Source: Streptomyces sp. NBC_01275
Lineage (GTDB): Bacteria > Actinomycetota > Actinomycetes > Streptomycetales > Streptomycetaceae
Reading direction: 5' to 3'
Length of the DNA stretch: 64,000 nt
Assembly: GCF_026340655.1 (NCBI RefSeq)
Contig: NZ_JAPEOZ010000001.1
Span: forward strand, 9,486,001 to 9,550,000
Positions 17,809-25,784 of this stretch are shown here, piece by piece. The translations under genes were made by a program, and so were the position numbers. The notes under the pieces were generated by a model, which was not told the DNA's origin, did not search any database, and saw only the letters and a list, made by a program, of their open reading frames with translations. How positions within the stretch are numbered: position 1 is the stretch's first letter; the number at the start of each line of letters is the position of its first letter.

Positions 17809-18303
17809 ATGTCCGAGGCTCCGCTGGTACCGGGGACAGTGGCCGAACACACCATCTGCCTGCTGGTCAAACTCGGGCAGGTGGCGTTCAGGATCGCCGA
17901 GGACGGCATCGGTGGGACCGGCCTGCGAGTGCGGCATTACAGCGTCCTGCAGGCTTTGGCGGACAACGGTGCCATGCCGCAACTGGCACTTGGCTCGTTC
18001 CTGCGCATCGACCCCGCGACGATGGTGACGAGTCTCGACGACCTGGAGCGCGCCGGATACGCGGAGCGGACACGAGATCCGCAGGATCGTCGTCGCTACG
18101 CCGTGGACATCACCGCCGAAGGGCGCAAGGTCCTGGCCCGCCTCAACCGCACGCTCGTCGATCTCGACGGCGAAATCCTTGCAGACCTGGGCACCACGGA
18201 ACGACAGTCGCTTCACGTCCTGCTGGACAGTCTCGCGGGAAGTCCCGCTCTGACCTCCCTGTTCGACACCGTCCGGGAGCAGAACGGTGGGAAACGGGCT
18301 TAA
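17809..18303 (+). CDS. MarR family transcriptional regulator
   Basis: A 164-residue winged-helix regulator. The recognition region ATMVTSLDDLERAGYAERTRDPQDRRRYAVDITAEG contains the DxR wing motif of MarR proteins. The ATG at 17809 follows GATAAACG with no strong ribosome site, and the palindrome just upstream suggests autoregulation. It follows the acyl-CoA dehydrogenase but is separated by a hairpin, so it is its own unit; it may control the divergent SDR/dehydrogenase pair. Confidence 0.87.
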   Translation: MSEAPLVPGTVAEHTICLLVKLGQVAFRIAEDGIGGTGLRVRHYSVLQALADNGAMPQLALGSFLRIDPATMVTSLDDLERAGYAERTRDPQDRRRYAVDITAEGRKVLARLNRTLVDLDGEILADLGTTERQSLHVLLDSLAGSPALTSLFDTVREQNGGKRA

Positions 18304-18634
18304 CGGCTCTAGGGGATCGCCCCGGGGTATAGCGCTATGCCCCGGTTCTGGCGAAGTCGGCTTGCCGGGCCGTATGCCATCCGGCGGTCTTCGGCTGCCT
18401 CGTTGTGGTGGGCAGGGGGCGCCCTGTTCGTAGGCCATGCGTCAATTGGGTCGAGCATGGGGCAACACCCGAGTCGCTGACCGTGATCGAGGTGCTCGTT
18501 CCCGGCAGGTTCGTCACCGCGTTCGCCGAGCGGTTTGTGTGGTGGTGCTCGGAGGGTTGGGCGACCGGGCTCCACGAAAAGTGCGCCGGTGGGCAGACTG
18601 AGTCTGGAGGGGCACGCGCTCGTCTCCGTTAGGG
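18304..18634. other. 331 bp without a recognisable gene
   Basis: Between the MarR stop and the metallo-hydrolase remnant no reading frame with family features was seen. The last part (from about 18590) may be degraded upstream coding sequence of the same metallo-hydrolase, but the match is too weak to place. Confidence 0.5.
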
Positions 18635-18948
18635 GGCGTCGTCTACAACGGCGTGCACTTCTCGCTCGCGGAATCTGAGGTGGTGGCCGCGACGCGTGGC
18701 GAAGGGCTCTCCGTCAGGTGAAGGCGCTCGGAGTGGAGTTCATGGTGGCCGGCCGCCAAGTCCCGGCTCGCCCGGACGACGTGGCCCACATCGGCCGCAC
18801 GAGGCGCTACCTCGACGCCGTGGACCGGCAACTGAAGAGCTCCACCACAACGATGGAGTTCTTCGAGGGGATGACGAGTCTCCACCCCGAGTGCATCAAC
18901 CCGGGCGTGCTGTGGTCGGGAGCCCTCACGCTTTTGTCCGGCGACTAG
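18635..18948 (+). pseudogene. MBL-fold metallo-hydrolase remnant (C-terminal part)
   Basis: GGVVYNGVHFSLAESE (one frame, about 18635-18690) and, after a frame change near 18710, MVAGRQVPARPDDVAHIGRTRRYLDAVD and on to LTLLSGD at 18948 resemble the last third of MBL-fold hydrolases: the G-D-x-V-Y-N-G-x-H strand and the A-G-H-x-x-P segment. The expected His of AGH is Arg, the start is missing and the HxHxDH metal site is absent, so it cannot be active. Confidence 0.6.
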
Positions 18949-19179
18949 GTTCAGCAGTGCTGATACCCCAGTCCCTCACCTACTCGGCCAACCGTTCCTG
19001 CCCAGGAGGTCGAAGACGCGCGTTGTCCCTCTGCTTCGCCAACGATCGACATGATGGGGCTGTGACGGCTGGGTGGGATCTGCCACGGACCGCCACACGG
19101 CGCCGTCGCGCACCAGGCACACGAAGCGGGACGGAGAATGGCGTCGACGGCAGGGGCCGCCGGCGGCAGGATCCGCGGC

Positions 19180-20100
19180 TCAGGCCACAGGCACGGCGGG
19201 CTGGATGACGAGGGAGGCGTCACCACCCTGTACGACGTCTCGGATGCCGGCGGAGGCCTCGTGGGGCACTCCGAGCGGGAGGGCGCTGACGTCGGACAGG
19301 TGTGCGAACTGCTTCGAGGTGAGTTGGACGTCCAGCGCACCCAGGTAGTCGTCGAGTTGCGCGAGGTTGCGCGGGCCGATGATCGGGACGAACGAGGTGG
19401 ACGCCTGGGCGGCGCGCTCACGGACCCAGGCCACCGCCACCTGGGCGGGCGTGGCGCCGGTCTCCTCGGCGACGGCCAGGACGGTGTCGACGACGGCGGT
19501 CTTCTGTTCGGTGCTCTCGGTGTGGATGACCGCCTTGAGGTCGGTCAGCCGGCCCTCGTTACTGCGGCGGTACTTGCCGGTGAGCAGTCCGCCGCCGAGC
19601 GGGGACCACAGGGCGGCGCCGAGTCCCAGGCTCTCGGCCATCGGCAGCAGCTCGCGGTCGGCGGTGCGCTCGACGAGGCTGTACTCGATCTGGACGCCCG
19701 CGACCGGCGCCCAGTTCTTCAGGTCCGAGAGGGTGGCGGCGCGGGAGACGCGCCATGCGGGGAAGTTGGACAGGGCGGCGTGGAGGATCTTGCCGGAGCT
19801 GACCAGGTCGTCCAGCCCGCGCAGGATCTCTTCCATGGGCGTGAGGTCGTCGGGGAAGTGGACCCAATACAGGTCGATGTAGTCGGTGCCGAGGCGCTTC
19901 AGGCTCGCCTCCAGTGAAGCGACCATGTTCTTGCGGCTGTTGCCCGTCCGGGAGATGCCGGGCTGTGGGCCGGCCCCGTTGGTGAACTTGGTGGCCAGGA
20001 CGAAGTGGTCCCGGTCGGCGGCGACGAACTTCCCCACCAGTTCCTCCGACTCACCGAACTGGTAGCCGTCCGCGGTATCGAGAAACGTTCCGCCGGCCTC
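19180..20100 (-). pseudogene. aldo/keto reductase, N-terminus replaced by a transposase fragment
   Basis: Minus-strand reading begins at EAGGTFLDTADGYQFGESEELV near 20100 and continues without a break to 19180 (about 307 residues). The AKR catalytic Asp and Tyr (DTADGYQFG), Lys (LATKF), His (WVHFPDDLTP) and the C-terminal NADPH segment (PIIGPRNLAQL) are present. The first 35-40 residues, including the start, are missing because the sequence joins a transposase fragment at about 20100. An internal ATG at 20037 would give a 285-residue protein without the catalytic Tyr. Would reduce aldehydes or ketones if intact. Confidence 0.8.
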
Positions 20101-20101
20101 G

Positions 20102-20420
20102 GACCGAGAAGGGGCTCGCCGGACTCGACGAGCACCAAGTCCGCCGCTTCGTCTCCTGGACCCGCTGGGTCGCCCTCGCCATGCTCGCCCACGCCTTCCT
20201 CGCTGCCGTCCGCGCCGACGAACACGCCCGGCACCCCGCCCCGGAGGATCTGATCCCGCTCACCTGCAACGAGATCCAGCGCGTGTTCGTCGCCCTGGTC
20301 GTCCAACCCGTGCAGGACGTGGCCCACCGGCTCGGCTGGTCCGACTGGCGGCGACGTCATCAGGCCCGGTCCCGAGCCGGCCACTACCACCGGCAAGCCG
20401 CGAATCAGGCGATGTGCTGA
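20102..20420 (+). mobile_element. transposase fragment (C-terminal end, IS701-like)
   Basis: Open frame from about 20103: EKGLAGLDEHQVRRFVSWTRW, ALAMLAHAFLAAV, LIPLTCNEIQRVFVALV and WRRRHQARSRAGHYHRQA. This is the typical end of actinobacterial transposases in which a Trp-rich helix is followed by LIPLTCNEI. Only about 105 residues remain. It is fused directly to the broken 5' side of the aldo/keto reductase. Confidence 0.75.
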
Positions 20421-20433
20421 GCACGCTGGTTGG

Positions 20434-20472
20434 CCGCTGAGCACCGCAGTTGGCCACTTCGGTGCTCAGCGG
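20434..20472. repeat. perfect 13-bp inverted repeat after the transposase fragment
   Basis: CCGCTGAGCACCG (20434-20446) and CGGTGCTCAGCGG (20460-20472) are exact inverted copies separated by 13 nt. A further GCTGAGCAC occurs at 20415-20424. The location right after the transposase stop suggests a remnant of the element's end or a terminator. Confidence 0.55.
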
Positions 20473-20487
20473 GCGAAGGCCATCTGT

Positions 20488-20894
20488 TCAGCCGAGGATC
20501 GCGGTGGCTTCGATCTCGACCAGGTGGTCGGGTACGTCGAGTGCCGCAACCCCCAGCAGGGTGGCCGGCGGGGCCGGGGTGGTTCCCAGCTTTGCGGCCG
20601 CCCGGAGATCCCTCCAGGAGCGGGGGGCATCTCGTCGGGAGTCCAGTCGACGACGTAGAAGGTCAGTTTTGCCACGTCGTCGAAGGAGCCGCCGGCCTCG
20701 GCCAGGGCGGTGCCGATGTTGAGGTAGCACTGCTCGACCTGCGCGGCGAGGTCGCCTTCGCCGACCGTGATCCCCTCGGCGTCCCAGGCGACCTGCCCGG
20801 CGATGAAGACCAGCCTCGACCCAGTTGCGATCGAGACCTGCCGGTAGACATCGATCTCGGGCAATCCGCTGGGGTTCACCAGGGTGATGGCCAT
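20488..20894 (-). pseudogene. RidA/YjgF family protein with a frameshift in a G6 run
   Basis: From the ATG at 20894 the frame reads as a RidA-family enamine deaminase (LVFIAGQVAWDAEG, VEQCYLNIGTALAEAGG, LTFYVVDWTPDEMP). At the six-G run at 20622-20627 the frame is lost; one base change in length restores DLRAAAKLGTTPAPPATLLG and LDVPDHLVEIEATAILG to a stop at 20488. The C-terminal catalytic segment is therefore out of frame. A homopolymer miscount in the sequence would explain this equally well. Confidence 0.75.
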
Positions 20895-20985
20895 GCCGTC
20901 CGCCTCCTTGTCCGGGCATCGTGGGCCCGTGCTCGTCACTCCAGGCCTCGTGGTCTCTTTTGGTTACTCAGAAACCGTAAGAGAG

Positions 20986-21566
20986 TGAGCCTTTCCCAAC
21001 CTCAGCCTGAGGTGTTGAGGTGGAGGGTGAGGACGGCTTGGACGAGTGCGGTGATGCGGGTGGTGCTGCATCGGAGCTTGCGCAGAATTCGCCAGGTCTT
21101 GAGGGTGGCCACGGCCTGTTCGCCGAGTGCGCGGATTTGGGCGTGGGAGCTGTTGACGGCCTGCTGGCCTGCCGACAGCTTCTCCCATCGGCCGCGAAAG
21201 GGAACGCGCACTGTGCCGCCGGCGCCCTGGTAAGCCTTGTCTGCCCAGCAGGGGACGCCGGCGTCGGCCAGAGCGTCGATGATGCCGTGAATGCGGGCTG
21301 CGCGGATGTCGTGGACCGCGCCGGGCAACGCGGTTGAGGCCCACAGCAGACGCCCGAACGGATCGGCGATGACCTGCACGTTCATCCCGTGCTTCTTGTG
21401 TTTCCCGGAGTAATAGGGGCGGTCGGCTGCAATACGGTCGATGGGTAGCAGCGTCCCGTCGAGGATCACGAACGCCTTGCCCGAAACTGTCTGCATGGCA
21501 GTGGTGAGGTCGGGCGCGAGAGCGGCCAGGACATCGACGGCCTCAGCCACATACCGGCCAACCGTG
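20986..21566 (-). mobile_element. IS5-type element, copy 1 (5'-truncated)
   Basis: This minus-strand segment carries the last 182 residues of the transposase present complete at 38315-39079. The only amino-acid difference seen is Asp for Ala in IAADRPYY. The right end GCCTTTCCCAACC is shared. Identity stops at about 21566 within the segment VGRYVAE and switches to unrelated DNA, so the helix-turn-helix domain and left end are lost. The DDE core of the remaining part includes VILDGTLLPIDR and WADKAYQG. Confidence 0.88.
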
Positions 21567-21773
21567 GCGGAAGTACAGGGTCACGGTCAGGCGAACAGGT
21601 AGGTGATTTCGGGGTTCCTAGTTGGTGTGGTGAGGGCTGTTTGAGCTGGGGTGTTGGTGGTTCCCTGATAAAGGTTCTGGCGCTTGCGGCTGTGGTGATG
21701 GGGTGTCTGGCCTTTGGTTGTTCGGGGTTTGTTGATAAGGGACCCCTGGAAGACGGGTCGTGATGCGCGAAGC
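21567..21773. other. junction DNA inside the IS graveyard
   Basis: Unlike the flanking remnants this 207-bp stretch gives no convincing protein match. Its base composition is lower in GC than the surroundings (long T/G-rich runs such as GGGGTTTGTTGATAAG), which fits the terminal non-coding part of a transposable element. Confidence 0.4.
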
Positions 21774-21927
21774 GGGGGAACGAAGTGATCTCGTTGAAGC
21801 TGTTGCGGTTGCCGCCGGTGGTGAGTGCCGCGAGCGGGATGCTGTGCGCCTCGGCGATCAGGATGTGCTTGATGCCAGCCTTGCTGCGGTCCACCGGGGA
21901 CGGACCGATGGCCGGGCCGCCCTTCAT
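21774..21927 (-). mobile_element. IS5-family transposase remnant (second type)
   Basis: About 51 codons read MKGGPAIGPSPVDRSKAGIK followed by HILIAEAHSIPLAALTTGGN. This is the 'GPSPVDR..KH..I.D..G.PL....TGGNRND' block of the IS5/IS1647-type transposases, and it is different from copy 1. Neither end of the gene is present. Confidence 0.7.
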
Positions 21928-21929
21928 CG

Positions 21930-22078
21930 CGGGGATGCTGGATACGAAGCAGAAGGAACTGGCCGACCCCTTCAAGAACACCGGCCATGCATGGGAGCCC
22001 AGACGCAAACTGGCGCGGGTCGACGCCCGCGACTTCCCCGACCGCGAACTGGGCAGAACGGTGCCCTACGGCATCGTC
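21930..22078 (+). mobile_element. ISAzo13-like transposase remnant
   Basis: Plus-strand codons MLDTKQKELADPFKNTGHAW and VDARDFPDRELGRTVPYGI match the ISAzo13 core 'IDTKKKELVG.FKN.GRE......V..HDFP...LG...PYG'. The fragment is only about 48 residues and runs into the 3' end of the hydrolase at 22066. Confidence 0.7.
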
Positions 22079-22869
22079 CTGGCTGTAGACCATTGCTCGA
22101 TGAGCCGGACGGTGCGGTCCGGGTGTTCCTCGTGCAGGTAGTGGCCTGTGGCCGTCCAGTGGTCGACGCGGGATCCGGGTGTCCGCAGGGTGCCGCGTTC
22201 CCAGTCGGCCGCCTCGGCGGAGGACCATACCGTCAGGGCGGGGCAGGTGCGACGGCGCAGGTAGATCTCGCTGTGCGGACGGATGCCGACCGCGTCGGGG
22301 TCGGTGTACATGCCCGCGTAGGCCTGGGCGATGACATGGCCGGCGGTGCCGAGCATGGTGCGGATGTGCGCGGTGCGCAGACCGGGTGGGGCGGTGGGGG
22401 AGAAGGCGTCGGCCACCAGGGGAACCGCGGCTCGGGCGCCGTGCTCGCGGTACGCGGTCAGGCGGCGCGGGATCTCGTCGAGTTCGGCGCCGTGCGCGCC
22501 GTGCGCAGGGTCGAGGGCGATGACGGACTGTACGAGGTCAGGGTGGTGGACGGCGAGCAGGTTCACCACCTGGCCGCCCATGGAATGACCGACCGCGACG
22601 ACGGGGCCGGTTCGCAGGTGGGTGATCAGTGCCATCAGGTCCCGGGCCATCGCCGCCGGGTTGTTGTCCTCGTCCGGGACGGGTGAGCGGCCGTGGCCGC
22701 GCAGGTCGGGGACGATCACGCGGTGTCCGGCGGCTAGGACCTCGGCGTGCCGCGACCATTCGCGGCCGTCGCCGCCCCAACCATGCACCAGCAGCAGGGT
22801 GTTGACGTCCGGTGCGTTGGCGGTACTCGGACCGAGGACGGTGTGGAAGAGGTCCAGTGTCTTGGTCAT
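22066..22869 (-). CDS. alpha/beta hydrolase
   Basis: A 267-residue hydrolase from the ATG at 22869: LLLVHGWGGDG oxyanion region, nucleophile Ser96 in GHSMGG, and a late His in TATGHYLHEEHPDR. Its ATG overlaps the stop of the GH43 gene by 4 bp (ATGA), indicating translational coupling, so it is the last gene of the glycan operon. It could remove ester groups such as acetyl or feruloyl from imported oligosaccharides, though it has no signal peptide; that role is inferred. The 3' end abuts an ISAzo13-like fragment, so the last residues may not be original. Confidence 0.8.
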   Translation of the reverse strand: MTKTLDLFHTVLGPSTANAPDVNTLLLVHGWGGDGREWSRHAEVLAAGHRVIVPDLRGHGRSPVPDEDNNPAAMARDLMALITHLRTGPVVAVGHSMGGQVVNLLAVHHPDLVQSVIALDPAHGAHGAELDEIPRRLTAYREHGARAAVPLVADAFSPTAPPGLRTAHIRTMLGTAGHVIAQAYAGMYTDPDAVGIRPHSEIYLRRRTCPALTVWSSAEAADWERGTLRTPGSRVDHWTATGHYLHEEHPDRTVRLIEQWSTARTMP

Positions 22870-24455
22870 CCGGTCACCGTCTCGTACGTGGCGTAGCCGA
22901 AGTCGGCGTGCACGCTTGCCCCGTCGAGGTCCTGGACCCATAGGCCGAGCATCGCGCCGGTGAAGCCGAGGACGCGCAGTTGGCCGTCGTGGAACTCGTC
23001 GGCGGCTTCGTCCGACAGGACTGTGGCGTCGAGTTCGAGCGGGAGGGGCACGGTTCCGTCGCTGGTGTCGTAGGAGAAGCGAAGTACGGGGCCGTCGAGT
23101 TCGGCCCGCAGCACGACTGATGTGCCGGGGCGCAGGGGGACTTGGATCGGGTGGGCGGTGAGGGTGCCTTGTTCGCTGCTTAGGACGCGCAGGACAGGGC
23201 TACCGTCGTCGGCCGAAGTGACGTACAGATAGTGCCAGTTGCGGGTGTTGTAGTACGCGGTGACGCCCGCGAGGTGGTCCGGCGTGCGGGGGTCGAAGGT
23301 CACCCGGGTCTCGAACGAGCAGCGAGCGGACGTGACCCGGCGGGCGACCAGGCTCGGGGACCGGCGGCCGACCGGGGACTGGCCGCCCCGGATCCGCAGA
23401 GAACCGGGGCGTTCGGTGAGGCTGAGCCAGTCCTCCCCTGCGGGGCGGCGCAGCGTGGACCAGTCGGGGCCGAGCACGGGCGCGTCGAAACGGTCGGCCG
23501 CGGGCGGTGCCGGGAACGGGGCGGGCGTCAGGCCGGGGCCCGGGACGGTGATTGCGGGGATGCCGCCCGTGATGCGGGGCCAGCCGTCCTCGGTCCAGGT
23601 CACGGGCTGGAGGGCGGTCTCCCGGCCCAGGACGCAGCGACCGCGCTGGGTGTAGGGGCGGGCGGTGATGTGGGCCGCGTACCACTGACCGGACGGGGTC
23701 TCCACCAGCGAGCAGTGGCCGGCTTTCTGCAGCTCCAGCTTTGGGTCGTGGCGGGCGGTGAGCAGCGGCCCGGCCGGGTCCGGCTCGTACGGGCCGAAGA
23801 CGTCGCGGGAGCGGGCGACGGCGGCACCGTGCTCGTAGCCGGTGCCGCCCTCGGCGTGCACGAGGTAGTACCAGCCGTTCCGGCGGTAGAGGTGCGGGCC
23901 CTCGGCGACGCCGGCGGCCGTGCCCACGGCGATCGTCCGGGGCCTCCCGAGGAGCTTGCGCGACGTACGGTCGTACTCCTGCAGCTCGATCCCGGCGAAG
24001 GACTCCTTCTCCGGCCGCCAGTCGAACCGCATGTTCAGCAGCCAGCTGCTGCCGTCGTCGTGGAACAGCGATACGTCGAAACCACGCCCATGCAGTGGTA
24101 CCGGGTCGGACCACGGGCCCTCGATCGAGGGCGCCGTGGTCACGAAGTTCGGCAGGTCCTTCCAGCCTTCCGCATACGTGTGCACCACCGTGAAGACCAG
24201 GTGGAACAGCCCGTCCGCGTAGGACAGCCCCGGCGCCCAGATCCCGCCGGAGTCGGGGACCCCGGCCAGTTCGAGCAGCCGGCGGCTGTCCAGCGCGCCG
24301 CCCAGCGCACGCCAGTTGACCAGGTCCCGGGAGTGGTGGAGACGCACTCCCGGGTACCACTCGAAGGTCGACGTGGCGATGTAGTAGTCCTCGTCGCCGA
24401 CCCGCAGGATCGCCGGGTCGGGCTCGAAGCCGCGCAGGACGGGATTGTGGATCAT
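22866..24455 (-). CDS. glycoside hydrolase family 43 beta-xylosidase
   Basis: A 529-residue intracellular GH43 enzyme. The N-terminal five-bladed propeller begins NPVLRGFEPDPAILRVG with base Asp13; IATSTFEWYPGVRLHHSRDL is the xylosidase signature. The pKa-modulating Asp127 is in RGFDVSLFHDDG and the acid Glu185 in AEGPHLY. A C-terminal beta-sandwich from about residue 325 closes the active site, as in GH43 exo-xylosidases of this length. It releases xylose (or arabinose) from short oligosaccharides after import. No secretion signal. Start at ATG 24455; 27 bp after the preceding gene. Confidence 0.88.
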   Translation of the reverse strand: MIHNPVLRGFEPDPAILRVGDEDYYIATSTFEWYPGVRLHHSRDLVNWRALGGALDSRRLLELAGVPDSGGIWAPGLSYADGLFHLVFTVVHTYAEGWKDLPNFVTTAPSIEGPWSDPVPLHGRGFDVSLFHDDGSSWLLNMRFDWRPEKESFAGIELQEYDRTSRKLLGRPRTIAVGTAAGVAEGPHLYRRNGWYYLVHAEGGTGYEHGAAVARSRDVFGPYEPDPAGPLLTARHDPKLELQKAGHCSLVETPSGQWYAAHITARPYTQRGRCVLGRETALQPVTWTEDGWPRITGGIPAITVPGPGLTPAPFPAPPAADRFDAPVLGPDWSTLRRPAGEDWLSLTERPGSLRIRGGQSPVGRRSPSLVARRVTSARCSFETRVTFDPRTPDHLAGVTAYYNTRNWHYLYVTSADDGSPVLRVLSSEQGTLTAHPIQVPLRPGTSVVLRAELDGPVLRFSYDTSDGTVPLPLELDATVLSDEAADEFHDGQLRVLGFTGAMLGLWVQDLDGASVHADFGYATYETVTG

Positions 24456-24482
24456 GTAGCGTCGTCCGATCAGAGGTCGGGG

Positions 24483-25712
24483 TCAGAGGGAGAACAGCAG
24501 GGTGCCGAAGCCGGGATGGTCGCACTGGAACGGCGCGCCCTCCGGCCGGAGGGCAGCCGCCACCTGTGCCGTGTACGGGGCGGACTTGCCGGCTCGCTTG
24601 ACGTAGTGGTTGTACGCCATCTCGTAGATGGACCGGAAGGTGCCGCGCCCGGTCGTGGAGAGGGCCGCCCAGTGCCAGTTGCACCGTCCGAAGGTGGCGT
24701 CGTAGGCGACTGTGTTTCCGAGGTTGTACTTCGCCGTGTACTCGAAGCCCGACAGCAGCAGCGAGGTGGACGCCCCGTACATGTCGAGGCCCTGGATCCA
24801 GCCGGTCTGGCAGATCTCGGCGAGCGAGCCCAGGATCAGCTGGGTGTGCGCCTGGTCGCGGCCGGACTCGCAGCACTGGCCGGTGCCGGGCTGGATGAGT
24901 TTGGTCAGCCCGCAGCAGCTGTTGGTGTAGAACGCGTGGTACGCGTCGTTGAAGAGGGTGAGGTTGTTGCAGGCCACGGCGATCTGCAGCATGCCCTTGA
25001 GGCCCATCAGTCCGTAGCCGCCGTCACCGTAGATGTTGATGAGCGGCACGAAGATGTTCTCGAACATCGCGACGGTGGCCGCGAGTTCGGAGAGCGACCA
25101 GCTGCCCGACGGGCCGGTGTAGTGCATGATCTCGACGGCGGCGGCCAGTTTGGCGCCGTAGATTCCGGCGGCCAGCTCGGCGTCCGCGCCGTTGATGGTC
25201 TGGAGCGCGTCGGTCCAGGACTTGATGATCTCCAGCGCCTTGTAGGCGTGGGCGGTGTCGCCGGTGATGTACCACATGACGGCGTTCTGGTACGCGGCGT
25301 TGCAGTCATACCACAGGTCGATGTTGCCGTCTTCCGGGCTGGTGCCCCGGGTGACGGTCGCCCGGCCGCCCGCGACCACGTACGAGGACGACGAGAAGAA
25401 GTCGGCCGCGAAGGCGTTGTAGCCCTCGATCCAGGGTGAGGCTCCGGCGGCGACCTTGGTACGCATCCGGTTGAGGTCGGTGAGGCTGTGCAGCACGCCG
25501 GGGTGGGTCAGCGAGGTCAGGCCCGAGGTGACGGCGGCGGCACTCGTCGCCCCGGCCAGCCCTGCGGCGCCCGCGATCCCGGCCACGCCGGCGCCGATCG
25601 CGGTGAGTTTCAGCAGGCGGCGCCGGCTGGGCGGGGCGGAGGGGCCGTACGGGTCAGTGGGGGCCAGGAGTTCGGAGGTGAGCGGGGGCGGGAAACTCTG
25701 CGGCTCGTTCAT
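24483..25712 (-). CDS. secreted alginate-lyase-like protein (twin-arginine signal)
   Basis: A 409-residue protein with a twin-arginine signal (SRRRLLKL at residues 29-36, followed by an Ala/Gly hydrophobic core to about residue 60). The rest is mainly helical; MRTKVAAGASPWIEGYNAF and the later ESGRDQAHTQLILGSLAEI are the two segments typical of the alginate lyase (PL5-like) helical toroid family, with Arg, His and Gln of RDQAH as candidate active-site residues. Probably cleaves an acidic polysaccharide outside the cell by beta-elimination, or is a related glycan-binding hydrolase. 72 bp downstream of the 1135-residue gene in the same operon. Confidence 0.72.
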   Translation of the reverse strand: MNEPQSFPPPLTSELLAPTDPYGPSAPPSRRRLLKLTAIGAGVAGIAGAAGLAGATSAAAVTSGLTSLTHPGVLHSLTDLNRMRTKVAAGASPWIEGYNAFAADFFSSSSYVVAGGRATVTRGTSPEDGNIDLWYDCNAAYQNAVMWYITGDTAHAYKALEIIKSWTDALQTINGADAELAAGIYGAKLAAAVEIMHYTGPSGSWSLSELAATVAMFENIFVPLINIYGDGGYGLMGLKGMLQIAVACNNLTLFNDAYHAFYTNSCCGLTKLIQPGTGQCCESGRDQAHTQLILGSLAEICQTGWIQGLDMYGASTSLLLSGFEYTAKYNLGNTVAYDATFGRCNWHWAALSTTGRGTFRSIYEMAYNHYVKRAGKSAPYTAQVAAALRPEGAPFQCDHPGFGTLLFSL

Positions 25713-25784
25713 GGGGTTCCTTGTCGACTCGACGCTGAGTGCGGTGAAGGGAACGGGACGAGGGGGAACGGGACAGGACGGCGG

